A stretch of DNA of 11,282 nucleotides from Methanomassiliicoccaceae archaeon (GCA_009778275.1 WRKC01000081.1:1-11282); one strand, 5' to 3'; shown: positions 1 through 7,790, numbered from the stretch's first letter. Numbers and translations: made by a program. Notes: generated by a model from the letters alone, not told the origin.

Positions 1-171
1 AAAGAGATCGGGACCTACGAGATCTCCATCGCCCGATCGGACGGGTGTTCGATCGTCCCCTCCAAACCGATCACCGAAGCGGACCTTCAAAAAATGAAGA
101 AATTCGACGAGTCATCAGGCATGGATGAGCTCGTATCGTTTGCGGTCGGCAACGCAAAAAGATTGTCCTGA
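1..171 (+). CDS. thiI: C-terminal end of a ThiI-like tRNA 4-thiouridine synthase (partial)
   Basis: This reading frame is open from the left edge and ends in TGA at 169-171, leaving the last 56 residues. The stretch EIGTYEISIARSDGCSIVPS (residues 2-21) resembles the end of the adenylating PP-loop domain of ThiI, where family members carry a TYDISI-x(n)-DCCTIF-P-P-T pattern. It is followed by a charged helix and a conserved-looking tail. ThiI adenylates U8 of tRNA and replaces its oxygen with sulfur to give 4-thiouridine; in archaea it usually lacks the rhodanese domain of enteric bacteria. The THUMP and PP-loop parts lie outside the window, so the call rests on this tail alone. The gene converges on the next one with only 2 bp between stop codons and no visible terminator. 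Confidence 0.6.
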   Translation, partial: KEIGTYEISIARSDGCSIVPSKPITEADLQKMKKFDESSGMDELVSFAVGNAKRLS

Positions 172-173
172 AC

Positions 174-428
174 TCAATAGAACGCGAAACAGGAGTCGAA
201 GTCCTCTCTGTTGTACAGCATATCCTTGGTAATTCTCCGGACGTACCGGGCCTGAACAATGGAGATGAACAGCGTATTGTTTCCGACCGGTATCTTTATG
301 TCGGATTCTTTCGGCCTTTTAACTGTGGTCGGCACCAAGGCCGGGCCGGTGCATGATGTGCTGATCCTGTAATCGCGCCCCTCCGACATTATCAGTTCCT
401 TGACGTCGTCATCAACGATTATATCCAT
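174..428 (-). CDS. Small conserved protein, possibly A-type Fe-S carrier-like (84 aa)
   Basis: An 84-residue soluble protein without signal peptide or membrane segment. Its layout is a short N-terminal helix (about residues 8-16), a beta segment ending in STSCTGPA with Cys26, a Pro/Lys-rich loop (33-42), a second beta segment (SDIKIPVGNNTLFIS, 42-56) and a helix-like QARYVRRITKDML. This recalls the order of elements in HesB/IscA proteins, where a first Cys is followed by a DI...V.. strand, but the usual C-terminal Cys-x-Cys is absent and only Cys80 lies near the end. The likeness is weak, and a separate archaeal family is equally possible. The ATG has a GAGGG ribosome binding site 6 nt upstream. 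The gene lies 28 bp after the XPD helicase on the same strand, so co-transcription is likely, although an AT-rich stretch at 451-465 could be its own TATA box. The product is real-looking but of unknown function. Confidence 0.7.
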   Translation of the reverse strand: MDIIVDDDVKELIMSEGRDYRISTSCTGPALVPTTVKRPKESDIKIPVGNNTLFISIVQARYVRRITKDMLYNREDFDSCFAFY

Positions 429-456
429 AAAATACCCTCAGCTACAGACCCCTTTA

Positions 457-2361
457 TTATTTTTGCTCATTACGGAAGAATGCGGCCACATCCCGGCAGG
501 GATCATCCGTCGGTTCCGCGTTTATGTCCTCCAGATTGAATGTCCTGCGGTCCAGGATCACCGCGATGCCTCTGTCGGTCTCCGACCTTATCAGCCTGCC
601 TATCGCCTGCCTCATCTTCCTCATGGCCGGTATTTTCGACGAATGCTCCCAGCCATTGCCGAACCTCATATCAAAATATCTGCGCAGGGCCTCCTGTCTG
701 GCGGTGGGTTTGGGGTACGGGATGCCTATCAACACTGCCATCTCAAGGTCCCTGTCCGGAAAATCCAGCCCTTCGCTTATCCTGCCTCCCGTGACCGCGA
801 AAAGAACGCTTCCCTCGGAAAGTCTGAACTGCGACACCTCCTCCGTCAGTTCAAGCTGCGTCATCCCTCTCCTCTCTATGAACGGTTCCTTTCCCATCTC
901 CTTCCCGATGCCGTCCGCCAGGAACCGCTCCATTATCGCATACGACGGGAAGAAGACCGCAGTGTTCCTCTTGACGGCCCTGACAAGGGAGACGAGATGG
1001 GCCTTCATCCTCTTGTATACCTCGGGGATGTTGTTGAATTCATCATACTTGGTCGAAACGTCGTTAACATACAGTATCCTCAGGTTCTCCGGCGGGAAAG
1101 GGGAGGGAAAGATGCGCTCGACCGCATCCCTGAGGCCTATCTCCTCCGTGTAGTCCGCGAGGGGCGCCAGTGTCCCGGACATGTGTACGGAGGACCAGCA
1201 CAGCCTGAGCGGCTCCGCCGCCATCATGGGGTCAAGGCAGTACGCCTGGAACTTTGGATTGTCCCCTCCGCTGACCAGGAAAACGTTCGTTTCCTCGTCC
1301 GACATGTTCCAGGCCGACAGGAACGACCCGAGCGACAGAATGTAAGAGCGGGGGAGCTTCTTTTTTGATTTTTTGATCTCGGCGATCATCTCTCCCCTAT
1401 CGATCAGGCCTTTGTACACCATGTTCAAAGAGTGCGACGACATGCCCAGCCTGACCATGAGCTCGTCCTGAAGGAAGGTGGACGGCATCATTCCGTCATC
1501 GCCGGTAAGATATTGTGAGAGAGCCTCGTCCAGACACTCTCTGAGCACCCCTATCACATCGGTCACCGAGAGGCCGGCGTGAACATCCGGATCATTCCAT
1601 TCGGCCGCCTCCCTCTCCGCAAGCGCCATCGCCTTCGAGCTGTATTCCAGCGACATGACCTCTCTCAGATAATCGGGGAGGTTGTGGGCCTCGTCCACTA
1701 TCATCACCATTTCGGACAGCGGGGCTCCGGCCCATTCCATGAATCTGTCCCTGATGTGCGGCATGAAAATAAAAGAATAAGGGGCCGCGACAACATCTGC
1801 ATGCTTCATGAGATGCTTCACCGTCTCATATGGGCACAGGTCCCTCTTGAGACAGTACTCGGCGAACTCCTCAGGCTCCGGATGCGCCTTTTTCACATGA
1901 TCCAGCAGCTCCTGCAGATCGGTCCTCCCGATGTTCTCGTAATAAACGCATGGTCTGCCTGTGCCGTCGTCCTTTTTGTATTCCGAGCACAGCCTCGAAA
2001 GCTCCTCGGAGGTCCCAGTCTCGTTCTCCGGGTCCCTGGACATCATCGGGCAGGTGTGCGGACTTCTGCCTTGTACGCCTATGCATATGATCGGATGTTT
2101 CTCCGATATCGCTCTGGCCTCTTGCACGATCTGCTTCTGCTGGGACTTTGTCCGGGTCAGATAGATTATCTTACGGTGGGTACCCAGCGCGGCCTCCAGA
2201 GCGCCGACCATGGAGACCACGGTCTTGCCCGTGCCCGTTCCGGATTCGATGACGGCCGAACCGCCGTTCTTCACCGTATCCCTTATGAGGTCCGCTATCT
2301 CTTTCTGGTTCCCTCTGTATTCATAAGGGAATATGTCTGCGGGCGGGGGTTCTTCGTTCAT
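457..2361 (-). CDS. XPD/Rad3-family ATP-dependent DNA helicase with Fe-S cluster
   Basis: A superfamily 2 helicase of about 634 residues, the usual length for archaeal XPD/Rad3 enzymes, which unwind DNA 5' to 3' in repair. Counting from the GTG at 2364, Walker A is ESGTGTGKT (40-48), the DEAH box is VDEAHNLPD (223-231), the GTLAP motif is at 397-401, motif V is GGRISEGLDF (526-535) and motif VI is QAIGRLIRS (586-594). Cysteines 105, 126, 139 and 177, in HTCPMM, RLCSEY, RPCVYYEN and DLCPYE, fit the four ligands of the XPD 4Fe-4S cluster; Cys171 is extra. The C-terminal HD2 domain is intact. Start: ATG at 2361 shares one base with the stop of the upstream gene (TGATG); a GTG one codon earlier would give a 4-base overlap. 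Either way translation is probably coupled. XPD and the related DinG cannot be separated fully by eye, but the cysteine layout favours XPD. Confidence 0.95.
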   Translation of the reverse strand: MNEEPPPADIFPYEYRGNQKEIADLIRDTVKNGGSAVIESGTGTGKTVVSMVGALEAALGTHRKIIYLTRTKSQQKQIVQEARAISEKHPIICIGVQGRSPHTCPMMSRDPENETGTSEELSRLCSEYKKDDGTGRPCVYYENIGRTDLQELLDHVKKAHPEPEEFAEYCLKRDLCPYETVKHLMKHADVVAAPYSFIFMPHIRDRFMEWAGAPLSEMVMIVDEAHNLPDYLREVMSLEYSSKAMALAEREAAEWNDPDVHAGLSVTDVIGVLRECLDEALSQYLTGDDGMMPSTFLQDELMVRLGMSSHSLNMVYKGLIDRGEMIAEIKKSKKKLPRSYILSLGSFLSAWNMSDEETNVFLVSGGDNPKFQAYCLDPMMAAEPLRLCWSSVHMSGTLAPLADYTEEIGLRDAVERIFPSPFPPENLRILYVNDVSTKYDEFNNIPEVYKRMKAHLVSLVRAVKRNTAVFFPSYAIMERFLADGIGKEMGKEPFIERRGMTQLELTEEVSQFRLSEGSVLFAVTGGRISEGLDFPDRDLEMAVLIGIPYPKPTARQEALRRYFDMRFGNGWEHSSKIPAMRKMRQAIGRLIRSETDRGIAVILDRRTFNLEDINAEPTDDPCRDVAAFFRNEQK

Positions 2362-2750
2362 CACTTCTTTCTGGACCAGATGTCATCCGGAAGGTCCTCA
2401 TAGAACATGGACTCATCGGCGGTCTTCTCCGAGACCGTGCCGACGTCCGGATATATCATTTCCTTTATCTTGTCCTTTCTGAACAGCCAGTAGTGTATCC
2501 TCCACTCCCTTCCGTCGTAGAGGGTGGTCTCCTCCCTCTCGGTGGTGAGAAGGCCGGCGTCCTCCAGCATATAGAAGGCGTCCCTGTCCTCCGGCTCAAG
2601 TATGTTATCGATTATCCTGTCGGAATATCCGAAGAAGTTCAGGACGTGTATCGCAAGGTCGTATGCCTCTTCCTCATCCATCCCCTTGCTTTTGTCAATG
2701 CTGTTCTTAATGGCAAGGGTCAGGTCCTCCACCGTCACAGTATCATCCAT
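2361..2750 (-). CDS. Small conserved archaeal protein, DUF6015-like
   Basis: An acidic soluble protein of 129 residues (130 if the preceding in-frame ATG at 2753 is used). I recognise the central block, with FFGYSDRIIDNILEPEDRDA, FYMLEDAGLL and then TTLYDGREWRIHYW, as the type of protein grouped under DUF6015 in Thermoplasmata; the family number is from memory. The residues before it (about 5-45) form helices, and the block YMLEDAGLL-x(n)-REWRIHYW looks like a winged-helix turn and wing, which would allow nucleic acid or protein binding; that is inference. No catalytic motif or metal site is visible. The gene sits 6-9 bp after serA and overlaps the helicase start, so it is probably translated in a fixed ratio with XPD. 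No function is known to me. Confidence 0.85.
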   Translation of the reverse strand: MDDTVTVEDLTLAIKNSIDKSKGMDEEEAYDLAIHVLNFFGYSDRIIDNILEPEDRDAFYMLEDAGLLTTEREETTLYDGREWRIHYWLFRKDKIKEMIYPDVGTVSEKTADESMFYEDLPDDIWSRKK

Positions 2751-2755
2751 CATGG

Positions 2756-2760
2756 CACCT
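2756..2760 (-). promoter_or_regulatory. Ribosome binding site that favours the second ATG of the DUF6015-like gene
   Basis: On the minus strand the serA stop codon and the ribosome binding site merge as TGAGGTGCC followed by two ATGs. AGGTG lies 2 nt from the first ATG (2753) and 5 nt from the second (2750), so the second has the more normal spacing and is preferred. Confidence 0.55.
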
Positions 2761-4352
2761 CAGTCATCATCCACGAGGTCTGCGTATTTGACATCGTTCG
2801 TGCCGGTTACCTCGGCGATCTTTTTCAGGACGGCGGCGGGAACGTTCTGGTCCACGGTCAGGACCATCAGCGCATCCTTGTTGCGCCTTCCCACCGACAT
2901 CTGCGCTATGTTGATGCTGTTGTTGCCGAACACGGTCCCGACCGCGCCGATTATTCCGGGGGAGTCCTTGTAGGAAACGAACACCATGTCCCCGCTCATC
3001 GGCGTATCGAATGTGAACTCGTCATACCCCACCAGTCTGGGCTGTTCTCCGAACACCGTACCTCTGATGGTTGTTGCCTTCTCTTTGGAGGAGACCTTCA
3101 CCTCGATCATGTTCGCATAGTCGTCCGACCTTTCCGTGGACGACTCCTTTATCGATATGCCCTTCTGCTTTGCGACAGGCAGCGCGTTGATTATGTTGGC
3201 GTTGTTGGGCCCGATGATGTTCTTCAGCACCCCTATCACTATCGAAATGGTAAGCATCTTCGTCTGCTTGTTCGCGAGTTCGCCGCAGTACGTTATCTCC
3301 AGCCCGGCCACCGGGTTGTTGCCGTTTATCTGCTGGGCGAGGATGCCCATGCGCTCCGCCAGAGGGATGAAGACCTCCGTCTCGGGGTCCCTCTTTCCGC
3401 GCGGTGCGTTGATGGCGTTCGTTATCTCCCCGTCCTTAAGGTATTTCACGGCCGCTACGGCGACCTCTACCGCGACCCTTTCCTGCGCCTCCACGGTGCT
3501 GGCCCCCAGGTGGGGCGTGGTAACGAGATTGTCGAGTTCCAGGACCTTCAGGTCGCACTCGCAGAGGGGTTCGTTGCACCAGACATCGAACGCCGCGCCG
3601 GCGATGACCTTCTCTTTCAGCGCTGTGTACAGGTCCTCCTCGTTCACGATTCCGCCCCTCGCCACATTCGCTATCCTTACATTGGGCTTCATCATTTTGA
3701 ACTGGGGCATGCTTATCATATTCTTGGTCTCGGGAAGCAGGGGCGTGTGGATCGTCATGAAATCGGCGCTCTGGATCACTTCCTCGAATGTCGTCAGCCT
3801 CACGCCGATCTCATCGGCCACCTCTTTCGGCAGGTAGGGGTCGTACCCGATGAGGGTCATGTTGAATGCCTTCATCCTCTTGGCCACTTCTCCTCCGACG
3901 CGCCCGACCCCGACGATCCCGAGGACCTTGCCGTTAAGTTCGACGCCTGTGTACTTGTTCCTCTTCCATTCGCCCTTGTGCATCGAGATGTGCGCAAAGG
4001 GAATGTTCCTTGCAAGAGCCAGCAGCATTGCGCATGAATGTTCTGCGGCCGAGATTATGTTGGCTGAGGGAGTGTTCATTATCAGGATGCCCTTCTCCGT
4101 AGCATACGGGATGTCCACATTGTCCACTCCGACGCCGGCCCTTCCGATCACTCTCAGTTTCTTCCCGGCATCTATCACTTTCTTTGTGACCTTCGTGCCC
4201 GACCTGATGATCAGACAGTCATAATCCCCTATTATCTCACATAGCTGGTCTTCGCTGAGGTCGACCTTCTCGTCCACGGGTAACCCCGATCCCCTCAGTA
4301 TGTTCAGGCCTTCCTCGTCGAGAGAGTCCGAGACCAATATCTTGGCGGTCAT
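2760..4352 (-). CDS. serA: D-3-phosphoglycerate dehydrogenase (long form with ASB and ACT domains)
   Basis: A 530-residue protein that oxidises 3-phosphoglycerate to 3-phosphohydroxypyruvate with NAD, the entry step of serine synthesis. The N-terminal substrate-binding part (1-95) is followed by the Rossmann core with GIVGVGRVGGEVAKRM (145-160). The catalytic trio is Arg232 (ARGGIVNEED), Glu261 (CNEP) and His281 (TPHLGAST), with the 29-residue Arg-Glu spacing seen in other PGDHs. An allosteric substrate-binding (ASB) domain follows (about 320-445), then an ACT domain (about 456-528, YKDSPGIIGAVGTVFG), the usual site for serine feedback, so product inhibition is likely. The length matches type 1 PGDH. 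ATG at 4352 overlaps the upstream aminotransferase stop as ATGA and has a GGAGG site 7 nt before it. Its partner enzyme is the preceding gene. Confidence 0.97.
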   Translation of the reverse strand: MTAKILVSDSLDEEGLNILRGSGLPVDEKVDLSEDQLCEIIGDYDCLIIRSGTKVTKKVIDAGKKLRVIGRAGVGVDNVDIPYATEKGILIMNTPSANIISAAEHSCAMLLALARNIPFAHISMHKGEWKRNKYTGVELNGKVLGIVGVGRVGGEVAKRMKAFNMTLIGYDPYLPKEVADEIGVRLTTFEEVIQSADFMTIHTPLLPETKNMISMPQFKMMKPNVRIANVARGGIVNEEDLYTALKEKVIAGAAFDVWCNEPLCECDLKVLELDNLVTTPHLGASTVEAQERVAVEVAVAAVKYLKDGEITNAINAPRGKRDPETEVFIPLAERMGILAQQINGNNPVAGLEITYCGELANKQTKMLTISIVIGVLKNIIGPNNANIINALPVAKQKGISIKESSTERSDDYANMIEVKVSSKEKATTIRGTVFGEQPRLVGYDEFTFDTPMSGDMVFVSYKDSPGIIGAVGTVFGNNSINIAQMSVGRRNKDALMVLTVDQNVPAAVLKKIAEVTGTNDVKYADLVDDD

Positions 4353-5422
4353 GCTTTTTCCTCCAATATTTCATCCATCACGGAGAGCAGCTGCTTGACG
4401 CCGGAAGGCGTGGTGTCCCCCATGTGTCCTATCCTGAATGTCCTGTCCTTGACGTCCCCGTAACCGCTGGATATCTCATATCCTTTGGATTTCAGCGACG
4501 AATGGAATTTATCGAAATCCAGATCCCCTTTGTTGAGGACGCTTATCGAGTTCGAACGGAATCCCTTCTCCGGGAATATGCCGTGAAGTTTTCTTCCCGC
4601 CCATTCCTCGACGATGTCCGCCATCTCCTTGTGCCTACTGAATCTGGCCTGCATCCCTTCCGACAGGATGCGGTCCAGCTGGAAGTCCAGCGCGTACATT
4701 AGAGAGACCGGCGGCGTGGTGAGAGCGTAATTCTCGTCGTTCTGTTTCTTTAATTTCAGAAGGTCTGTGTAGAATCCCCTGTTCTGGACGGTCTTTGCTT
4801 TTTCCAGAAGTCTGCTTGAGACCGCTACCATCGCCAGTCCGGGAGGGAGCGCCAAAGCCTTCTGCGTACCGAATATCACCGCATCCGCATCCAGCTTCCT
4901 GAGTTTCAGGTCCATTGCGAACGCCGATGTCACCGCATCAACGAACAGCATTGCGTTCGGGTTCTGCGATCTGATCTCTTCAGCGATCTCGTTCGAGTCG
5001 CTGAACACCCCCGTCGACGACTCGTTGCTTACCCAATGTGCGGCCTCAATGTCGTCCTTCGCTTTCCCTTTGGCGTGTTCGGCGCGGATCGCCTTGCCCC
5101 AATCGGCACGCACTTTCTCGACCGTTTTCCCGTTGAGTTCAGCTATCTCGATGAACCTGTCGCCGAAAGACCCGTTCGTGAATCCGAGGGTCTTCGATCT
5201 CACGCCGTTCCTGATCACTCCTTCCAGGAACAGGGATGCGGAACCGCCTACCATCAGGATGTCCATGTCCGTATCCAGTGCCTTCTTCGTCTTCTCGATT
5301 ATGGCCTGGTGCAATGTTTTGTAATCCTTGGACCTGTGCGTTATCATAGGCCTGGTCATCGACTGGAGAACTTCCTGCTCCACATTAACCGGACCTACTG
5401 TGAAAAGTCTCCTGCTCAACAT
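4349..5422 (-). CDS. Class V aminotransferase (alanine-glyoxylate/serine-pyruvate type), candidate phosphoserine aminotransferase
   Basis: A 357-residue PLP enzyme of fold type I, class V. It opens with the family signature LFTVGPVNV-x(n)-MTRPMITHRS (residues 7-31). It has the PLP-phosphate loop GGSASLFLE (59-67), Asp162 in FVDAVTSAFAMD, which would hold the pyridine nitrogen, and Lys188 in GTQKALALPPG as the Schiff-base lysine. An arginine in FRIGHMG near the end fits the substrate carboxylate site. By sequence it groups with alanine-glyoxylate and serine-pyruvate aminotransferases. Its position as first gene before serA, with a 4-base overlap, suggests that here it converts phosphohydroxypyruvate to phosphoserine; class V enzymes of broad specificity do this in Methanococcales. 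SerC, alanine or aspartate roles are not excluded. A GAGGG site lies 3 nt before the ATG, and a TATA box lies about 43 nt upstream. Confidence 0.92.
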   Translation of the reverse strand: MLSRRLFTVGPVNVEQEVLQSMTRPMITHRSKDYKTLHQAIIEKTKKALDTDMDILMVGGSASLFLEGVIRNGVRSKTLGFTNGSFGDRFIEIAELNGKTVEKVRADWGKAIRAEHAKGKAKDDIEAAHWVSNESSTGVFSDSNEIAEEIRSQNPNAMLFVDAVTSAFAMDLKLRKLDADAVIFGTQKALALPPGLAMVAVSSRLLEKAKTVQNRGFYTDLLKLKKQNDENYALTTPPVSLMYALDFQLDRILSEGMQARFSRHKEMADIVEEWAGRKLHGIFPEKGFRSNSISVLNKGDLDFDKFHSSLKSKGYEISSGYGDVKDRTFRIGHMGDTTPSGVKQLLSVMDEILEEKA

Positions 5423-5458
5423 TATCCCTCTGGGTGTGTATGGCTCCGCTATCTGCGA

Positions 5459-5472
5459 GCATATATTTATTA
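5459..5472 (-). promoter_or_regulatory. TATA box for the aminotransferase-serA-DUF6015-XPD operon
   Basis: Read on the minus strand the site is TAATAAATATATGC. Its centre is about 43 nt upstream of the ATG at 5422, which would place transcription start near 5440 and leave a leader of about 17 nt that holds the ribosome binding site. This is the only clear promoter-like element of the five-gene minus-strand unit; no comparable element was seen between the overlapping genes downstream. Confidence 0.6.
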
Positions 5473-5494
5473 CAGCGCACGCGCCCGAGGGGAG

Positions 5495-6649
5495 TTAAAG
5501 ATTCTGAATGAATGTTTTGATCCTTGCCAGCCCTTCCCTTATATTTTCCTCGCTTGCGGCGTACGACAGCCTGAAGAACCCTTCCCCGCTCGGCCCGAAT
5601 GCGGACCCGGGGGTCACGGCGACGCGCGCTTCCTCGAGCATCTTTGTGCAAAGTATCTCCGACTTCACCTTCGATGCGTACCTGGGGAACAGATAGAACG
5701 CTCCTTTCGGAACGTTCACGTCGAGACCTTTGATCTCCTCGATAAGGTCTATCGCCAGGTCGCGGCGCCTCCTGAACTCTCTTACCATGGTGTCCTTCTT
5801 TTCCTGCGGCCCGGTTATCGCTTCGACCGCGGCGGGCTGCGTGAAGGATACGCAGCATGAGATGGAATGGGTCTGCAGTTTGTCCAGTTCCTTAATTTTA
5901 TCTTCGGACGCGATTGCCCAACCGAGCCTCCATCCTGTCATGGCGTATGTTTTCGAAAGGCCGGATATCGTAATGGTCCTGTCGAACATGTCGGGCATTG
6001 CTGCGATCGAATGGTGGTTCCCCTCGTAAATGATGCTTTCGTAGATCTCGTCGGAAAGCACCGTCAGATTGTTCTCCTTGGCAATGTTGGCTATTTCTTT
6101 TACCGTCCCACAGGGCATAACGCTGCCGGTCGGGTTTGAAGGGGAATTGAGCAGGATCATTTTCGTCTTGGGCGTTATCGCCTCGGCAATGAGGTTCGGA
6201 TCGATGACGAAGTTGTCGTCGAAGTTCGTCGGGATGTACTTCGGCTTCGCCCCGGCAAGCCTTATGCATGCCTCGTACGAAACCCAGCTGGGGTCTGGCA
6301 ATATGACCTCGTCTCCGGGGTCGAGGAACGCCAGTGCGGACATGAATATCGCGTGCTTGCATGGGGTTATCAGCACGTTCTTGGCCGTGCAGTGGATCTT
6401 ATTGTCCGAGAATGCCTTGGATGCCACGGCCTTTCTCAGTTCCGGTATGCCGGGCGACGGAGTATAATGAGTGAATCCCGCATCAAGGGAGGCCTTGCAT
6501 ACCTCTTTTATGTTCTCCGGAGTATCGAAGTCGGGCTCTCCCATCGAGAATGAGATTATGTCCCTGCCCTGCATCTTCATTAGGCTCACTAAATTAGAAA
6601 GTGCAACCGTACCCGAAGCCGGAACTCCCTGAAGCCTTTTTGACGCCAT
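5495..6649 (-). CDS. Class I/II PLP-dependent aminotransferase (aspartate aminotransferase-like)
   Basis: A 384-residue fold type I aminotransferase; the numbering here includes one optional TTG codon before the ATG. Signatures are FSMGEPDFDTP (35-45), TPSPGIPELRKAV (64-76), NSPSNPTG (169-176) with Asn173, SDEIYE (200-205) with Asp201 and Tyr204, the Schiff-base lysine Lys234 in SGLSKTYAMTGWRLGW, and Arg361 in FFRLSYA for the alpha-carboxylate. This is the Igamma group, which includes archaeal aspartate, alanine and aromatic aminotransferases, and the amino donor cannot be told from sequence. ATG at 6649 is preferred to TTG at 6652 because it is a standard start and fits the upstream TATA element for leaderless initiation; no good ribosome binding site is present. 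It lies 46 bp after purP on the same strand and 72 bp before the serine operon, so it may be read alone or together with purP. Confidence 0.94.
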   Translation of the reverse strand: MASKRLQGVPASGTVALSNLVSLMKMQGRDIISFSMGEPDFDTPENIKEVCKASLDAGFTHYTPSPGIPELRKAVASKAFSDNKIHCTAKNVLITPCKHAIFMSALAFLDPGDEVILPDPSWVSYEACIRLAGAKPKYIPTNFDDNFVIDPNLIAEAITPKTKMILLNSPSNPTGSVMPCGTVKEIANIAKENNLTVLSDEIYESIIYEGNHHSIAAMPDMFDRTITISGLSKTYAMTGWRLGWAIASEDKIKELDKLQTHSISCCVSFTQPAAVEAITGPQEKKDTMVREFRRRRDLAIDLIEEIKGLDVNVPKGAFYLFPRYASKVKSEILCTKMLEEARVAVTPGSAFGPSGEGFFRLSYAASEENIREGLARIKTFIQNL

Positions 6650-6670
6650 CAATGACCCACAGTGAATATT

Positions 6671-6690
6671 ACTATATTATTCTTTATTTT
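6671..6690 (-). promoter_or_regulatory. AT-rich TATA-like promoter of the class I aminotransferase
   Basis: The minus strand here reads AAAATAAAGAATAATATAGT. The AATATAGT part is centred about 26 nt before the ATG at 6649, the normal TATA-to-start distance, so the mRNA would be leaderless. This agrees with the lack of a Shine-Dalgarno site. The alternative AAATAAAG part would give a leader of about 10 nt. Confidence 0.45.
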
Positions 6691-6695
6691 CCGGC

Positions 6696-7769
6696 TCAGC
6701 TCATCAGTGTCTTCAGATCGCCCGATGCTGCGGCGTCCTTTATCCCCTTCGCCATCCTGCCGCCGGTGCTCAGGCCGGGGTATATCAGGTCTGCGTACGG
6801 GGACCCGGAGATGAATGGGTTCGTTCCTGCGACGATCCTTGTGGATATCTCGAACACTTTGAAATCCAGCTTATCCGTCACTACTGTCTCGAGACAGAAG
6901 GGCCCCCACATCCCGCCGAACAGTTCATAGGAACGGTTGACCACGTTCTCCCCCATCTCGAATGCTTTTGGCAGCAGCGATTCTCTGATCACCACCGGCG
7001 TGTTCCCTGTGACCACGAACGACGGATAAAGGCCGCGTCTCTTTGCATCTTCGATCGACCCGAGCTTATACATCTCGTCGATGTTGCTCTCGTCCCTGCG
7101 GTCTATGGAAAGAAGTTCCAAAGAACCTCCCTGCCTGCACGTGTAGCCGTCCTTTTTCAGAGGGTCGTAGAAGAAGTGAAGGTAATATCTGGTCCCCATG
7201 CAGTATTCCTGAATGGTGTACGGCAGGGAGTTGTCGATCGACATCTTGAAGTCGGGGTAGTCCTTTGCGATGAAGAACCCGCGGCCTCCTTTCGCTCCGT
7301 GGTATTTCACCATGACCGCTTCGTTTATCTCCCTTGCATCGGTGATGAGTCTGGGCATGGGCACGCCGGCGGAGGTGAGCCAGGTCCTCTGTTTCTCCCT
7401 GTTGGACTCCCATTGGAGCACTGCCCTGTTGCCGTATGACGGCACCTCGAAGTCCTCGTACTTCTGCGCTCCCATGTATTCCACGAAGGAGCCGTGCGGT
7501 ATTATCAGAACATTCCTGTCAAGAAGTTCGCCGCTCCTCTCGTTCATCTCGTCAAAATCGGAGTAGGTTATTATCTCATCCGGCTTTGCCAGAGGGAACG
7601 CGTCGTAGTATTTCGTGTTGTCTTTTACCGTAAGTCCCAAGGTTTTGAAGCCCATTTTGCGTGCTCCGTGAAAAATCTGCAACGAGGAGTGCGAACACAA
7701 CGTCGTTATCGTCAGGTCGCTGGCATCATATCCGTCGAGGATGTCGTATATCCTTCTCTTGGGAACCAT
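6696..7769 (-). CDS. purP: Formate-dependent FAICAR synthetase (archaeal purine synthesis)
   Basis: A 357-residue ATP-grasp ligase that formylates AICAR with free formate and ATP to give FAICAR, the next-to-last step of archaeal IMP synthesis. It replaces the transformylase half of bacterial PurH. Family marks include LCSHSSLQIFHGARKMGFKT (residues 24-43, the N-terminal domain with its conserved Ser-His-Ser), IIPHGSFVEYMG (89-100), the ATP-grasp segment VMVKYHGAKGGRGFFIAK (152-169), YTIQEYCMGTRYYLHFFY (184-201) and the C-terminal metal/ATP part FEISTRIVAGTNPFISGSPY (306-325). The length fits PurP (about 360). ATG at 7769 follows GAGG by only 2 nt, and a TATA element sits about 26 nt upstream, so initiation may be leaderless. 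It is transcribed away from the kinase gene across a shared upstream region. Confidence 0.96.
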   Translation of the reverse strand: MVPKRRIYDILDGYDASDLTITTLCSHSSLQIFHGARKMGFKTLGLTVKDNTKYYDAFPLAKPDEIITYSDFDEMNERSGELLDRNVLIIPHGSFVEYMGAQKYEDFEVPSYGNRAVLQWESNREKQRTWLTSAGVPMPRLITDAREINEAVMVKYHGAKGGRGFFIAKDYPDFKMSIDNSLPYTIQEYCMGTRYYLHFFYDPLKKDGYTCRQGGSLELLSIDRRDESNIDEMYKLGSIEDAKRRGLYPSFVVTGNTPVVIRESLLPKAFEMGENVVNRSYELFGGMWGPFCLETVVTDKLDFKVFEISTRIVAGTNPFISGSPYADLIYPGLSTGGRMAKGIKDAAASGDLKTLMS

Positions 7770-7790
7770 GTCCTCTTATTGCATTTGCGC

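Noticed and set aside
400..1368. Long open frame on + opposite the helicase gene (322 codons)
   Set aside because: It lies wholly antisense to the XPD gene with all helicase motifs, its product is Arg/His/Pro-rich without recognisable domains, and it has no ribosome binding site or promoter.
2493..4037. Very long open frame on + opposite serA and the DUF6015-like gene (514 codons)
   Set aside because: It is a codon-bias shadow of GC-rich minus-strand genes. The product is full of His, Val and Arg with no family resemblance, while serA has complete catalytic motifs.
5443..5460. Imperfect inverted repeat GCTCCGC...GCGAGC next to the serine operon TATA box
   Set aside because: The stem is only 6 bp with a bulged base, common in GC-rich DNA, so I do not call it an operator.
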